Shown here: in pieces, positions 35,130 through 45,207 of the stretch | How positions within the stretch are numbered: position 1 is the stretch's first letter | Layout of the letters: each line of letters opens with the position of its first letter | Source of the DNA: Pseudoduganella lurida | GTDB lineage: Bacteria; Pseudomonadota; Gammaproteobacteria; Burkholderiales; Burkholderiaceae_D | DNA: 64,000 nucleotides | Assembly (NCBI RefSeq): GCF_007830455.1 | Contig: NZ_VLLB01000001.1 | Coordinates: 1,302,001 to 1,366,000, forward strand | Direction: 5' to 3' | The notes under the pieces: generated by a model | Database searches by the model: none | The model's input: the letters and a program-made list of their open reading frames with translations, nothing else | Told to the model about the DNA's origin: nothing | Position numbers and translations under genes: made by a program

Positions 35130-35330
35130 TTACATCAGCGCCTGTTTTTCTGCCGGCGTGAGGCGCTTGGCGGCGATGGTGACGACCGGCACGTGCAGGT
35201 CGGGGTGGATGAACAGCGGACGGTCGGCAGCAACCAGCAGCGGCTGGGTTTCAGTGGTGAAGAACGACGTGCCCAGCGCGATGGCGGCGGCGGTAACGAA
35301 GATGACTTCCATGTGTTTCAGTGCATTCAT
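35130..35330 (-). CDS. Small membrane protein, IPVVTIxAKR family, member 1
   Basis: A 66-residue protein, MNALKHMEVIFVTAAAIALG, with one N-terminal hydrophobic helix (residues about 7-23) and a predicted extracytoplasmic tail. The tail reads RPLFIHPDLHVPVVTIAAKR and ends LTPAEKQALM. Member 2 at 36445 is about 80% identical and member 3 at 36861 is more distant. The ribosome site CAGGAGC is identical in all three. I recognise no published family. Confidence 0.75.
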   Translation of the reverse strand: MNALKHMEVIFVTAAAIALGTSFFTTETQPLLVAADRPLFIHPDLHVPVVTIAAKRLTPAEKQALM

Positions 35331-35360
35331 GACGGGCTCCTGTGTGTGGGGTATTTCAAG

Positions 35361-35445
35361 TGATGTCCTGCGATGGTTGAACTGTACCTACAGGCGGTCT
35401 GGTGTTCCACCGGGATGCGATGAAGCGCAAAAAAGGCGGCATGAA
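35361..35445 (-). repeat. Duplicated upstream control region, copy 1
   Basis: About 85 bp upstream of small-protein member 1, clearly related to the region upstream of member 2 (36686-36769). Shared blocks on the plus strand are TGTCCTGCGATG, TTGAACTGTACCTACAGGCG, TTCCACCGG and GAAGCGCAAAAAAGGC. The inverted repeat CTGTA-CC-TACAG is at 35382-35393. The conservation exceeds that of ordinary spacer and suggests a shared regulator site or promoter. Confidence 0.7.
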
Positions 35446-35561
35446 CTGCGTGAAAACGAGCCGCAGTTCGCGCCGAGTCCGGCTGTCGATCGCCCCGCCC
35501 TGCCCTGTCCACCGCCTTATAATGCGTCGTCGGCGCACTCCGCCATGAGCTCACTTTCACG

Positions 35562-36401
35562 ATGCCGAAGAATGCGTTCCACACCTGGTCCAGCGCCTCG
35601 CGCGAAGCCCTCACCTGCCTCGGCCTCGGCCTGCGCGACAGCCGCCATGCCGGACTGTGGTGGCGCTCCGCGCTGGGCAGCATTGCCGTCGTGCTGTTTT
35701 GGATGTGGCTGTATTGCCGCTTCGCCGGATTCTTCCAGGAGCTAAGCGTCGTGGCTGCGCTGCTCGGCGTCGGCGGCCTGTTCAGCCTGGGCATTCTGGA
35801 CTTCGGACCGGGTCTGGCGAGCGGGCCGGCCACGCTGTCGAACATGGGTAGCGTGCTGAACGTGCATGCGCTCGCTGGACTGGGCCAGACGCTGCTGGCG
35901 GTCGCGCAGGTTGCCCTGGCCGCGATCGCGCTCGTGGCGTTCGTTTACCTGCTGATCTTTGTCGCTTGTGCGCTGGGCACGCTGCGAGTGCTGGCACCAT
36001 GGATGTATCTGCGTCGAGCACGGGAAGTCGCAGGGCGCCGCTATCCGAATTGGCAGGTGCCCGCGGCTCTACCGGCTGCACGCAGCGGCTGGCGCCGTTT
36101 CCTGGCGCTGCTGGCTTTATTTATTCCGGTGTGGGCGGCAATCGTGGTGCTGCGTTCGCTGATCGCGTTCAGTGTGCGGTCGCTGTATGCGCCTGCTGCG
36201 GCAGGCTTGCTCGACACGGACCAGCAGCGCGCGCTGGCAGAGGCGCAGCGGCCGGCGATCGTCATCCTGGGATTGCTGCTGTGCCTGATGATGCTGGTGC
36301 CGGTGCTGAACCTGCTCGTGCCGGCGGTCCTGTGCAGCAGTGTCTGCCATTTGCAGCGGCGGGGGTGGATGCGCGCGCATCCGGCTGCATCGGCAATCTG
36401 A
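35562..36401 (+). CDS. EI24/CysZ-like membrane protein
   Basis: A 279-residue protein with about six hydrophobic segments (around 40-58, 60-80, 105-140, 175-200, 228-250 and 252-270). The C-terminal LMMLVPVLNLLVPAVLCSSV, followed by CHLQRRGW, resembles EI24/CysZ-domain proteins, which include the sulfate transporter CysZ. The match is by pattern only, so sulfate transport is not claimed. It lies between small-protein members 1 and 2 on the opposite strand. Confidence 0.6.
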   Translation: MPKNAFHTWSSASREALTCLGLGLRDSRHAGLWWRSALGSIAVVLFWMWLYCRFAGFFQELSVVAALLGVGGLFSLGILDFGPGLASGPATLSNMGSVLNVHALAGLGQTLLAVAQVALAAIALVAFVYLLIFVACALGTLRVLAPWMYLRRAREVAGRRYPNWQVPAALPAARSGWRRFLALLALFIPVWAAIVVLRSLIAFSVRSLYAPAAAGLLDTDQQRALAEAQRPAIVILGLLLCLMMLVPVLNLLVPAVLCSSVCHLQRRGWMRAHPAASAI

Positions 36402-36444
36402 GCTGGCGGGGCGGTTCGCGTTCAGCCGCCACGCAGCGGACGTA

Positions 36445-36645
36445 TCAGATCAGCGCCTGCTTTTCGGCGGTCGTCAGGCGTTTCGCGGCGATCGTCACCA
36501 CCGGCATTTTCACGTCAGGATGCACGAACAGCGGACGGTCGGCGGCCACCAGCAGCGGCTTCGTTTCGGTGGTGAAGTAGGACGTGCCGAGCGCAATGGC
36601 GGCGGCGGCAACGAAGATGACTTCCATGTGTTTCAGTGCTTTCAT
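36445..36645 (-). CDS. Small membrane protein, IPVVTIxAKR family, member 2
   Basis: A 66-residue protein, MKALKHMEVIFVAAAAIALG, with the tail RPLFVHPDVKMPVVTIAAKR and end LTTAEKQALI. It is nearly identical to member 1 in length and sequence. The start is fixed by CAGGAGC and by alignment with members 1 and 3; the longer frame upstream is not real. Its upstream 85 bp are also duplicated. Function unknown. Confidence 0.75.
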   Translation of the reverse strand: MKALKHMEVIFVAAAAIALGTSYFTTETKPLLVAADRPLFVHPDVKMPVVTIAAKRLTTAEKQALI

Positions 36646-36685
36646 GATGGGCTCCTGTCGTCGGTTCGGGTGAAGGTTTTTTGAG

Positions 36686-36769
36686 GTGTCCTGCGATGAT
36701 TGAACTGTACCTACAGGCGCTATGCGATTCCACCGGCGTGCGACGAAGCGCAAAAAAGGCGTGATGAAA
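36686..36769 (-). repeat. Duplicated upstream control region, copy 2
   Basis: About 84 bp upstream of small-protein member 2, paralogous to 35361-35445. The inverted repeat CTGTA-CC-TACAG is at 36705-36716, 60 bp before the start codon (52 bp in copy 1). Confidence 0.7.
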
Positions 36770-36860
36770 TGCGTGGAAGGCGGAATCGAAGCGATGCGGC
36801 GGGGAGCGTGCTGCGGGCACCGGCAATCGCCAGTGCCCGTCGGAGAGCTGTGCTTTGGCC

Positions 36861-37073
36861 CTAGCGCGTGACGGCTTTGGCGGCCGGCGCCGGGCGCTTG
36901 GCGGTGATCGTCACCACCGGGATATTGTCGTGGATGACGGGCGATCGTTCTGCCGCCACCTGCAGCGGCGCCGTCTCGGAAGTGGCGACCGAAATGCCGA
37001 CGCCGACCAGCGCGGCCGCCACGAAAATGGCTTCCATGTGTTTTGAAGCTTTCGCTTCCTTCAACGCTTGCAT
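36861..37073 (-). CDS. Small membrane protein, IPVVTIxAKR family, member 3
   Basis: A 70-residue protein, MQALKEAKASKHMEAIFVAA, then a hydrophobic helix (FVAAALVGVGISVA) and the tail RSPVIHDNIPVVTITAKRPA. It shares KHMExIFVAA, the VAAxR segment and (I/V)PVVTIxAKR with members 1 and 2 but has a five-residue N-terminal insertion and lacks their duplicated upstream region. The ribosome site is AGGAGCTC. Function unknown. Confidence 0.7.
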   Translation of the reverse strand: MQALKEAKASKHMEAIFVAAALVGVGISVATSETAPLQVAAERSPVIHDNIPVVTITAKRPAPAAKAVTR

Positions 37074-37221
37074 GATGAGCTCCTGGACCGGTGAATGGCA
37101 ACCGGCCCAGCTTAGGCGTCGGAGCGCTTGACGGATTGCGCCAGCGCAATCGCACAGGGAGAAGCGAGGCCAGCCGAGCGGCGGGCCGGAATGAAAACGA
37201 TACCGGAGCCGGCGGCCGGTC

Positions 37222-37530
37222 TCAGCGCACCGGCGTGCTGGCCAGTTCGCCCACCACCGTGTGCCACTTCTGCACTTTCCAGGCGGTGACCAGGCCGTTC
37301 GTCACGTAAGGATCGTTACGCGCGAACGCTTCGGCGATCGCGGGTCCGTCGATCGTGAAGACGAGCAGTGCCTGGTCGATCGGCTCGCCCACCGCGCCGG
37401 CCAGCAGGATCTCGCCGCGCTCGACGGCTTCCCACGCGAGCTTCAGGTGCGCGGCGCGGAACTCGTCGCGGCGCTGCAGGTAGTCGGCCGAGTACTCATA
37501 AGTCAGCAGGTAGTGCGCTGGATTTGTCAT
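37222..37530 (-). CDS. YciI-like protein
   Basis: A 102-residue protein of the YciI/YCII fold (dimeric alpha/beta barrel): HYLLTYEYSADYLQRRDEFR, HLKLAWEAVERGEILLAGAV and FARNDPYVTNGLVTAWKVQK. The conserved His and Asp (AHLKL, DPYV) are in place. The enzymatic role is usually unknown. It begins 35 nt before the end of the upstream alpha/beta-hydrolase gene, a long coding overlap. Confidence 0.88.
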   Translation of the reverse strand: MTNPAHYLLTYEYSADYLQRRDEFRAAHLKLAWEAVERGEILLAGAVGEPIDQALLVFTIDGPAIAEAFARNDPYVTNGLVTAWKVQKWHTVVGELASTPVR

Positions 37531-38329
37531 CGATATCCTCGTTGCGGCCGGCCGGCGCGAGCCAGTCCAGCACGGTTTTATTGAAGTGTTCCGGCTGGCG
37601 CTCCATGGGCCAGTGGTCCGTGTCGAACGCCACGGCGCGGCTGCCGGGTTGCTCGTTCAGCTTCCGTTCCCAGACCGGCGAATGGAACATGAACGGCTTG
37701 CGGGTGCCGTAGATGAACAGCATGGGGCATGCGGGACGGAAGATTTTCGCCGCCCGGTAGCCGCCCGTCCAGAGCGAGTAGTACGGATAGTTCTTGGCCA
37801 CCGTGATCTGGTCGGGCCTCACCGGCACGCCCATCTTTTTCGCCATGTAACGGGACATCGATTCGCCGAGGCCGCCGCCGATGCACCACGCCGCCGCCAG
37901 CCACCATTGATAGGCCACGGTGCCCAGCTTGCCTTTCAGGCCGATCGCCTTGCGGTGCGCGGTCGAGCCGGCGTCACCGATATCCACCCCGATCACGCGC
38001 GCGACCAGCTCAGGATGTCGCAGCGCGAACTGGTAGCCGAACAGGCAGCCCCAGTCGTGCAGCAGCAGCGTCACCGGCCTGTCGGGACTGGTGGTGCGGA
38101 CGACCTGCTCGCACAGCGCGAGCAGCTCATCCAGGGAGTGTTCCTTGCGCGGCGCACCGGGCTCGAAGCCGGGCCAGGTGAAGCGCACGCAGCGGAAGTG
38201 CGGCGAGAGTGCCGCGACCTGGAAGTCCCATAGCGCGGCCGTGTCGGGCCAGCCGTGCAGCATCAGGATGGTGTCGGGGCCGGTGCCGTCGATGTGGATG
38301 TCGGTGTTGGCAATCTGGGTGGTGGGCAC
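37496..38329 (-). CDS. Alpha/beta hydrolase, epoxide-hydrolase/dehalogenase-like
   Basis: A 277-residue protein. The oxyanion loop LMLHGWPDTAALWDFQVAAL, Asp nucleophile in TLLLHDWGCLFGYQFALRHP, and the C-terminal acid and His in the TDHWPMERQPEHF region make a complete set of the Asp-nucleophile branch. The cap is short (MAKKMGVPVRPDQITV). The substrate is unknown. It is co-directional with the YciI gene and overlaps it by 35 nt. Confidence 0.87.
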   Translation of the reverse strand: MPTTQIANTDIHIDGTGPDTILMLHGWPDTAALWDFQVAALSPHFRCVRFTWPGFEPGAPRKEHSLDELLALCEQVVRTTSPDRPVTLLLHDWGCLFGYQFALRHPELVARVIGVDIGDAGSTAHRKAIGLKGKLGTVAYQWWLAAAWCIGGGLGESMSRYMAKKMGVPVRPDQITVAKNYPYYSLWTGGYRAAKIFRPACPMLFIYGTRKPFMFHSPVWERKLNEQPGSRAVAFDTDHWPMERQPEHFNKTVLDWLAPAGRNEDIDDKSSALPADL

Positions 38330-38386
38330 GCTGTCTCCGTTGGGTCGGGTGGTACGGGTGCTGCTGGCGTTGCGGATGCTTCTTGC

Positions 38387-38523
38387 AAAAAACCGGTGTC
38401 CGACACTCTTTCTGGGTGAAGCATCCAGAGAATGTCAGACACCAGTCGCTGCCGGTGGTCGCGATGAGTGCCAGGTGCGCAAGCTCCAGCCACCTGCTTC
38501 ATCCGTGTCAGGCACCGGTTTTT
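38387..38523. repeat. Dispersed repeat element, copy A
   Basis: The ends form an imperfect inverted repeat: AAAAACCGGTGTCCGACAC at 38388 against GTGTCAGGCACCGGTTTTT at 38505-38523. The interior, read on the minus strand (GCGCACCTGGCACTCATCGC, CAGCGACTGGTGTCTGACA), recurs in the opposite orientation at about 45861-46005. No transposase is present. It looks like a small non-autonomous intergenic repeat. Confidence 0.7.
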
Positions 38524-38550
38524 ATGGCCGTCAGTGCAGCCAGCCCGGCT

Positions 38551-39858
38551 TCACTCCTCGCCCGCCAACCGATCCAGCTCCCGGAGCCACGCCAGCTTCT
38601 CGGCCACCTTCCCCTCGATCCCGCGCGGCACGGGCTTGTACCAGCGGGGTTCGGGCATGCCGTCGGGCAGATAGGTTTCGCCGGCGGCGTAGGCGTTCGG
38701 CTCGTCGTGCGCGTAGCGGTACTCGTGGCCGTAGCCCAGTTCCTTCATCAGTTTCGTCGGGGCGTTGCGCAGGTGGACCGGGACTTCGCGCGACTTGTCC
38801 TTCTTGACCGCCGCCATGGCCGCGTTGAACGCGTTGTAGCCGGCATTCGACTTTGCCGCGATGGCCAGGTAGATGACGGCCTGGCCCAGCGCCAGCTCGC
38901 CTTCCGGTGAGCCCAGCCGCTCATAGGTTTCGGCCGCGTCGTTCACGATCGTCAGCGCGCGCGGGTCGGCCAGGCCGATGTCTTCCCAGGCCATGCGCAC
39001 GATGCGGCGCGCCAGGTAGCGCGGGTCCGCGCCGCCGTCGATCATGCGGCAGAACCAGTACAGCGCGGCATCCGGATGCGAGCCGCGCACGGATTTGTGC
39101 AGCGCCGAGATCTGGTCATAGAAATTGTCGCCGCCCTTGTCGAAGCGGCGCGCGTTCAAGGTCATCGCGTTCTCGACGAACTTCGCGTCGATGTGCGTGA
39201 TGTGCGACGAAGCGGCCGCCGTATCGGCCTGCTCCAGCAGGTTCAGGAAGCGGCGCGCATCGCCATCGGCAAAGCCCACCAGCGTGTCCACCGCCACGTC
39301 ATCGAAGGTCAGGTTGCCCAGGGCCGAAGCGCGCGCCTTGTCCAGCAGCTGGCGCATCTCCGCATCGCTCAAGGACTTCAGCACGTAGACCTGGGCGCGC
39401 GACAGCAGTGCCGAGTTGACCTCGAAGCTGGGGTTCTCCGTCGTTGCGCCGATGAAGGTCACCAGCCCGGATTCCACGAACGGCAGCAGCGCATCCTGCT
39501 GGGCCTTGTTGAAACGGTGGATCTCGTCGACGAACAGGATCGTGTTGCGGCCGTACTGGTCCAGGTTCTGCTGCGCCTGTTCCATCGCGGCGCGGATATC
39601 CTTCACGCCGGCGAACACGGCGGACAAGGCGATGAACGCCGAGTCGAACGCATTGGCGGTCAGCCGCGCCAGCGTGGTCTTGCCGACGCCCGGCGGCCCC
39701 CACAGGATCATCGAGTGCGGCTTGCCGGCCTGGAAGGCCAGGCGCAGCGGTTTTCCTTCGCCCAGCAGGTGCTGCTGGCCGATCACTTCGTCCAGCGTCT
39801 TGGGACGCAGCGCCTCGGCCAGCGGCTGGCGGGGCTCCGCGGAGAACAGGTCGGCCAT
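38551..39858 (-). CDS. rarA: RarA/MgsA replication-associated ATPase
   Basis: A 435-residue AAA+ protein from [20 protein letters not shown]. Walker A is ILWGPPGVGKTTLARLTANA and Walker B is TILFVDEIHRFNKAQQDALL. The sensor is GATTENPSFEVNSALLSRAQ, and the C-terminal tetramerisation part is KSVRGSHPDAALYWFCRMID with GGADPRYLARRIVRMAWEDI. It acts at stalled forks with RecA and SSB. Its ATG overlaps the lolA stop in a TAATG junction, so it is coupled to lolA. Confidence 0.96.
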   Translation of the reverse strand: MADLFSAEPRQPLAEALRPKTLDEVIGQQHLLGEGKPLRLAFQAGKPHSMILWGPPGVGKTTLARLTANAFDSAFIALSAVFAGVKDIRAAMEQAQQNLDQYGRNTILFVDEIHRFNKAQQDALLPFVESGLVTFIGATTENPSFEVNSALLSRAQVYVLKSLSDAEMRQLLDKARASALGNLTFDDVAVDTLVGFADGDARRFLNLLEQADTAAASSHITHIDAKFVENAMTLNARRFDKGGDNFYDQISALHKSVRGSHPDAALYWFCRMIDGGADPRYLARRIVRMAWEDIGLADPRALTIVNDAAETYERLGSPEGELALGQAVIYLAIAAKSNAGYNAFNAAMAAVKKDKSREVPVHLRNAPTKLMKELGYGHEYRYAHDEPNAYAAGETYLPDGMPEPRWYKPVPRGIEGKVAEKLAWLRELDRLAGEE

Positions 39859-40481
39859 TATTGCTTGACGACGTCCGCGCCCTTGGGAATTTCGAACCTG
39901 AACGCCGTGGCGCCCAGTGGCGGGTTCTTCTCGAACTTGCGGAAGGCCAGCGTGGAGACCTGGCCGAAGTTGTCCTTCAGCTCCATCGCTTCCGGCTGGC
40001 CGTTCTTCAGGCCGATCGAGATCAGCTCGAAGCTGGTGTCCTTCGCCTTCGGCACGGCCTTCAACCATTCCAGGCCGTCGCGCGTGCCCGCTTCGGACAA
40101 CGTGAAATTCTTCTCCAGGTCGTTGGAGCCGAACAGGATGGCGGCCGGCGAGGAACCCAGCGCATCGCCCAGCTTCTTCGTCGTCACCTGGTTCAGGTCC
40201 TTGTCGTAGATGAACAGCTGGTCGCCATCGGCCTGCAGCACCTGCTCATACGGTTTCTGGTAGGTCCAGATGAATTTGCCGGGGCGCGCGAACACGAAAG
40301 TGCCGGTCGATGGGGCGGACGTCTTCTTCGCGCCATCGACGGTCTTGGTGAGCGTCTGCGTGAATTCGCCGCGCGCCGATTTGGTGGCGCCCACGAAGGT
40401 CTTGAACTGGTCCAGCGCCGCAGCGTGCGCGGTGCCGGCGAATGCCACTGCCAGGGCGGCGGCCATCATGAAACGGTTCAT
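39858..40481 (-). CDS. lolA: Outer-membrane lipoprotein carrier LolA
   Basis: A 207-residue periplasmic chaperone with signal peptide [20 protein letters not shown]. LolA features are [60 protein letters not shown] and [15 protein letters not shown]. It carries lipoproteins from LolCDE to the outer-membrane receptor LolB. It lies 11 bp after ftsK and overlaps rarA by 1 nt. Confidence 0.95.
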   Translation of the reverse strand: MNRFMMAAALAVAFAGTAHAAALDQFKTFVGATKSARGEFTQTLTKTVDGAKKTSAPSTGTFVFARPGKFIWTYQKPYEQVLQADGDQLFIYDKDLNQVTTKKLGDALGSSPAAILFGSNDLEKNFTLSEAGTRDGLEWLKAVPKAKDTSFELISIGLKNGQPEAMELKDNFGQVSTLAFRKFEKNPPLGATAFRFEIPKGADVVKQ

Positions 40482-40492
40482 ACTGTTTATCC

Positions 40493-42886
40493 TTATTCTG
40501 CGGAAGCCGCGGGCACCAGGATATCCCGGTTGCCGTTCGATTGCATCGGCGAGACCACGCCGCTGTTTTCCATCTGTTCGAGCAGGCGCGCCGCGCGGTT
40601 GTAGCCGATGCGCAGGTGGCGCTGCACCAGCGAGATCGAGGCGCGGCGATTCTTCAGCACCACCTGCACGGCCTGGTCGTACATCGGATCGGCTTCGCCG
40701 CCGCCCTCGCCCGCCGCGGCGCCGTCGCCACCGCCCTCTCCCTCCAGCGTGCCGCCTTCCAGGATGCCGTCGATGTAGTTCGGCTCGCCCTGCAGCTTCA
40801 GGTGGGCCACCACCCGGTGCACCTCCTCGTCCGAGACGAAGGCGCCGTGCACGCGCACCGGCAGGCCCGTCCCCGGCGGCATGTACAGCATGTCGCCCAT
40901 GCCCAGCAGCGTTTCGGCGCCCATCTGGTCGAGGATGGTCCGGGAGTCGATCTTCGACGACACCTGGAACGCGATGCGGGTCGGGATGTTCGCCTTGATC
41001 AGGCCCGTGATCACGTCCACAGATGGGCGCTGCGTGGCCAGGATCAAGTGCAGGCCGGCCGCACGGGCCTTCTGGGCGATACGGGCAATCAGTTCTTCCA
41101 CCTTTTTACCGACCACCATCATCAGGTCGGCCAGTTCGTCGATGATGATGACGATGGTCGGCAGCTTCTCCAGCGGCTCGGGCGAATCCGGCGTGATCGA
41201 GAACGGGTTCGGGATCAGCTCCTCGCGCTTGTGTGCCTCGGCGATCTTGGCGTTGTAGCCGGCCAGGTTGCGCACGCCCAGCTTCGACATCAGCTTGTAG
41301 CGGCGTTCCATCTCGTTGACGGCCCAGTTCAGCGCGTGGCCGGCCTGGCGCATGTCCGTGACGACGGGCGCCAGCAGGTGCGGAATGCCTTCGTAGACGG
41401 ACATCTCCAGCATCTTCGGATCGATCAGGATCATCCGCACGTCCTGCGGATCGGACTTGTACAGCAGCGACAGGATGGTGGCGTTGATGCCCACAGATTT
41501 ACCGGAGCCCGTGGTACCGGCCACCAGCAGGTGCGGCATCTTCGCCAGGTCGGCCACCACCGGCTTGCCGGCGATGTCCTTGCCCAGCGCGACGGTCAGC
41601 GACGAGGCGCTGTCGTTGTAGACCTTGGAGCCCAGGATCTCGGTCAGGCGCACGATCTGCCGCTTCGAGTTCGGCAGCTCCAGCGCCATGAAGTTTTTGC
41701 CAGGGATCGTCTCGACGACGCGGATCGAGGTGAGCGACAGCGAACGGGCCAGGTCGCGCGCCAGGTTGACGATCTGGCTGCCCTTGACGCCGGTGGCCGG
41801 CTCGATCTCGTAGCGCGTGACGACGGGGCCCGGATAGGCCGCGACCACCTTGGCATCCACGCCGAAGTCGGACAGCTTCTTCTCGATCAGGCGGCTGGTG
41901 AATTCCAGCGTCTCGACGGACACGGTCTCCAGCACGGGCGGCGCCTCGTCCAGCAACGCCAGCGGCGGCAGGTCGGTGTTGTCCGTGTTGCGGTAGACGA
42001 CCGGCTTTTCCTTCGGCAGCTCGGTTTCCTTGAACAGCTTGCCCTGCTTTTCCTTTTCCACGCGCTCGGACTTCGGCACCACGGTCACCTGAGGTTCGAC
42101 GCGCAGGGTCGGCTCGGCGGCCGGATGCTTCTCCACGTGCTTCTCGCGTTCCTTGACGACGACTTCCTCGCGCTTGACCATCGCCGCCGCGCCATGGCGG
42201 CGGTCTTCGCGGTCCTCGTAGCGCAGGATCACCCAGTCGATGGCCATCTCGATCGCCTCGCCGATGCGCTCGGCCACCGTCATCCACGACACGTGGAAGA
42301 ACAGCGAGAAGCCCATGCCGAACAGCAGGAGCAGCAGCAGCGTGGCCCCCGTGAAGCCCAGGCCCACGTGGGCCGAGTGGCCGATCAGTTCACCCAGCAC
42401 ACCGCCCGGCGCGCGGGGCAGCGCGATGCGCATCGAGTGCATGCGCAGGTATTCCAGGCCCATGCTGCCGATCAGCATGAAGATGAAGCCCACCATGCGG
42501 ATCTTGCGTTCGTGGCTGTGCTCCTCCTCTTCCTCCTGCTCCAGCACGAACTTGTTGGTCAGCCGGCGGTAGCCGCGCCACACGAACCGCACCAGGTAGA
42601 AGCAGAACCACCAGGCAGAACAGCCGAACACGTACAGCATCAGGTCGGACAGCCAGGCGCCGCCGCGGCCGCCCAGGTTGGCCACGGCCGGCACGGCGCT
42701 TTCGTGCGACCAGCCCGGATCGGTCTTGTGGTAGCTGGCCAGGATCAGCACGAAGTACAGGCACACGGCGGCCAGCGCGAACCAGCGCGCTTCCGATAAC
42801 AGGCGCACGAGGCGGTTCGGCAGCGGCTGCCGCTCGGTGGCCGTGCGGCGGTAGCTGGCGGCCGCCTGGGGGGAGGATTTGCTCAT
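40493..42886 (-). CDS. ftsK: DNA translocase FtsK
   Basis: A 797-residue protein from [20 protein letters not shown]. There are four N-terminal membrane helices (to about residue 200) and a shortened charged linker ([20 protein letters not shown]). The motor domain has Walker [21 protein letters not shown] and Walker [21 protein letters not shown]. The C-terminal gamma winged helix ([20 protein letters not shown]) reads KOPS sites. It couples chromosome-dimer resolution to septation. It is the first gene of ftsK-lolA-rarA. The start at 42886 is chosen by homology over 42925. Confidence 0.96.
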   Translation of the reverse strand: MSKSSPQAAASYRRTATERQPLPNRLVRLLSEARWFALAAVCLYFVLILASYHKTDPGWSHESAVPAVANLGGRGGAWLSDLMLYVFGCSAWWFCFYLVRFVWRGYRRLTNKFVLEQEEEEEHSHERKIRMVGFIFMLIGSMGLEYLRMHSMRIALPRAPGGVLGELIGHSAHVGLGFTGATLLLLLLFGMGFSLFFHVSWMTVAERIGEAIEMAIDWVILRYEDREDRRHGAAAMVKREEVVVKEREKHVEKHPAAEPTLRVEPQVTVVPKSERVEKEKQGKLFKETELPKEKPVVYRNTDNTDLPPLALLDEAPPVLETVSVETLEFTSRLIEKKLSDFGVDAKVVAAYPGPVVTRYEIEPATGVKGSQIVNLARDLARSLSLTSIRVVETIPGKNFMALELPNSKRQIVRLTEILGSKVYNDSASSLTVALGKDIAGKPVVADLAKMPHLLVAGTTGSGKSVGINATILSLLYKSDPQDVRMILIDPKMLEMSVYEGIPHLLAPVVTDMRQAGHALNWAVNEMERRYKLMSKLGVRNLAGYNAKIAEAHKREELIPNPFSITPDSPEPLEKLPTIVIIIDELADLMMVVGKKVEELIARIAQKARAAGLHLILATQRPSVDVITGLIKANIPTRIAFQVSSKIDSRTILDQMGAETLLGMGDMLYMPPGTGLPVRVHGAFVSDEEVHRVVAHLKLQGEPNYIDGILEGGTLEGEGGGDGAAAGEGGGEADPMYDQAVQVVLKNRRASISLVQRHLRIGYNRAARLLEQMENSGVVSPMQSNGNRDILVPAASAE

Positions 42887-42983
42887 TTGACTGCGTCGGG
42901 AAACTGGGGGTGCGGTGTTGCGCAAAGGGAATTTTTTGTATTGCGCTTATTCTAAGGCATCCATGCCCCCGCTGCCCTCCCGA

Positions 42984-44044
<1,061 letters not shown>

Positions 44045-44062
44045 GGTGAAGGGGAACCGCGC

Positions 44063-44767
44063 ATGGCTGGTGGTCTGAAAAGTTTTGAGGCGCTGAAGGT
44101 CCTCAGCAAGCAGCTGAAGGACGATGCGGCGCAGCGCGAGGCGGCGGAGGCAGAACGCGCTGCCGCTGAAGCCGCGCGCCTCGAGCGCGAGAAGCAGCGG
44201 GTGGCCGAGGCGAGCATCTTCCGCACCAATATGAAGGGCGTGAACAAGCTGCCGGAGTCGAACCGCTACGTCGAGCGGGCGCCGAAGCTGGTGGCCACCC
44301 CGCCCGTCGTCAGGCGCAAGCTCGATGCGGCCGAACAGAAGCAGGACGATGCGGCCGTGCTGCGCGAATCGCTGTCGGACCTGTTCGGCGTCGAGCACTA
44401 CATGGAAGAAGAACCGTCGCTGAACTACCTCGCTCCCGGCGTGGGCAACGACGTGATGAAGCGCCTGCGCAAGGGCTACTGGCCGGTGCAGGAAGAGCTG
44501 GACCTGCACGGCCTGCGCCGCGACGATGCGCGCGATGCGCTGGGCCGCTTCCTGCAGCAGGCCAACCGCCGCAACTCGCGCTGCGTGTGCGTCATCCACG
44601 GCCGCGGCTTCGGCTCGCGCGGCGGCGAACCGGTGCTCAAATCGATGGTGCACAGCTGGCTGGTGCAAACGGATGGCGTGATCGCCTTCTGCCAGGCCAA
44701 TGCCGTCGATGGCGGCGAAGGCGCGCTGATGGTGCTGCTGCGCGCCGCGCTGCGGCCCGAACGCTGA
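44063..44767 (+). CDS. Smr-domain protein
   Basis: A 234-residue protein. The N-terminal third is a charged Ala/Glu/Arg coiled-coil (AAEAERAAAEAARLEREKQR). The Smr domain runs from about residue 145 to 230, with EELDLHGLRRDDARDALGRF, CVCVIHGRGFGSRGGEPVLK and the C-terminal ALMVLLR strand. The LDxHG and HGxG motifs match the stand-alone Smr (YdaL/SmrA-like) nuclease group. It is likely co-transcribed with trxB. Confidence 0.9.
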   Translation: MAGGLKSFEALKVLSKQLKDDAAQREAAEAERAAAEAARLEREKQRVAEASIFRTNMKGVNKLPESNRYVERAPKLVATPPVVRRKLDAAEQKQDDAAVLRESLSDLFGVEHYMEEEPSLNYLAPGVGNDVMKRLRKGYWPVQEELDLHGLRRDDARDALGRFLQQANRRNSRCVCVIHGRGFGSRGGEPVLKSMVHSWLVQTDGVIAFCQANAVDGGEGALMVLLRAALRPER

Positions 44768-44788
44768 CCTCCCCCTCAGGGCTGTCCC

Positions 44789-45125
44789 CATTCCACGGCA
44801 ATCTTTCCTGAAAACGGGGGACTGTCCCCGTTTTTTGGAAACATTTCCTGAAATCGGGGACAGTCCCCGTTATTTGGAAATATTTCCTCAGATAGACGAT
44901 TCATTTTGATGGTCCTGCTGCCCCCTGCAGCCCGAGCGTTTAAATCCCACCGGGCACTGCTCCCTTTCCACGGCAATCTATCCTGAAAAGCGGGGACGGC
45001 CTTTTGTAAATTGGAGACAGTCCCTTTGACTGGAATTGTTTCCATCAATCGGGGACAGTCCCCGTTTTTTGGAAATATTTCCTGGAATTGGGGACAGTCC
45101 CCGGTTTTTGGAAATATTTTCAGGT
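44789..45125. repeat. Array of GGGGACAGTCCCC hairpin repeats
   Basis: Six degenerate units of about 38-45 bp, each built on the near-palindrome GGGGACAGTCCCC plus CGTTTTTTGGAAATATTTCC. Clear units centre near 44824, 44864, 45058 and 45097; degraded ones lie near 44995 and 45022. The lead TCCACGGCAATCT occurs at 44792 and again at 44967, so the array looks like two larger blocks. It fills most of the 440-bp gap between the Smr and TRIC genes. Each unit could fold as a hairpin followed by T residues. Confidence 0.85.
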
Positions 45126-45207
45126 GGGGATTGGCATTTGCCGCCGGGCTCTTCTCGTGCGCGGGGGTGCATGGTAGCCTCTGGCTATCATTACTCCATC
45201 GGCCCGC

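Noticed and set aside
40541..42799. A 752-residue plus-strand open frame.
   Set aside because: It lies opposite ftsK and is extremely rich in Arg, His, Gln and Asp; it is a shadow of ftsK.
44789..45125. CRISPR array.
   Set aside because: The units are palindromic, diverged and directly adjoining, with no unique spacers of constant length and no cas genes.
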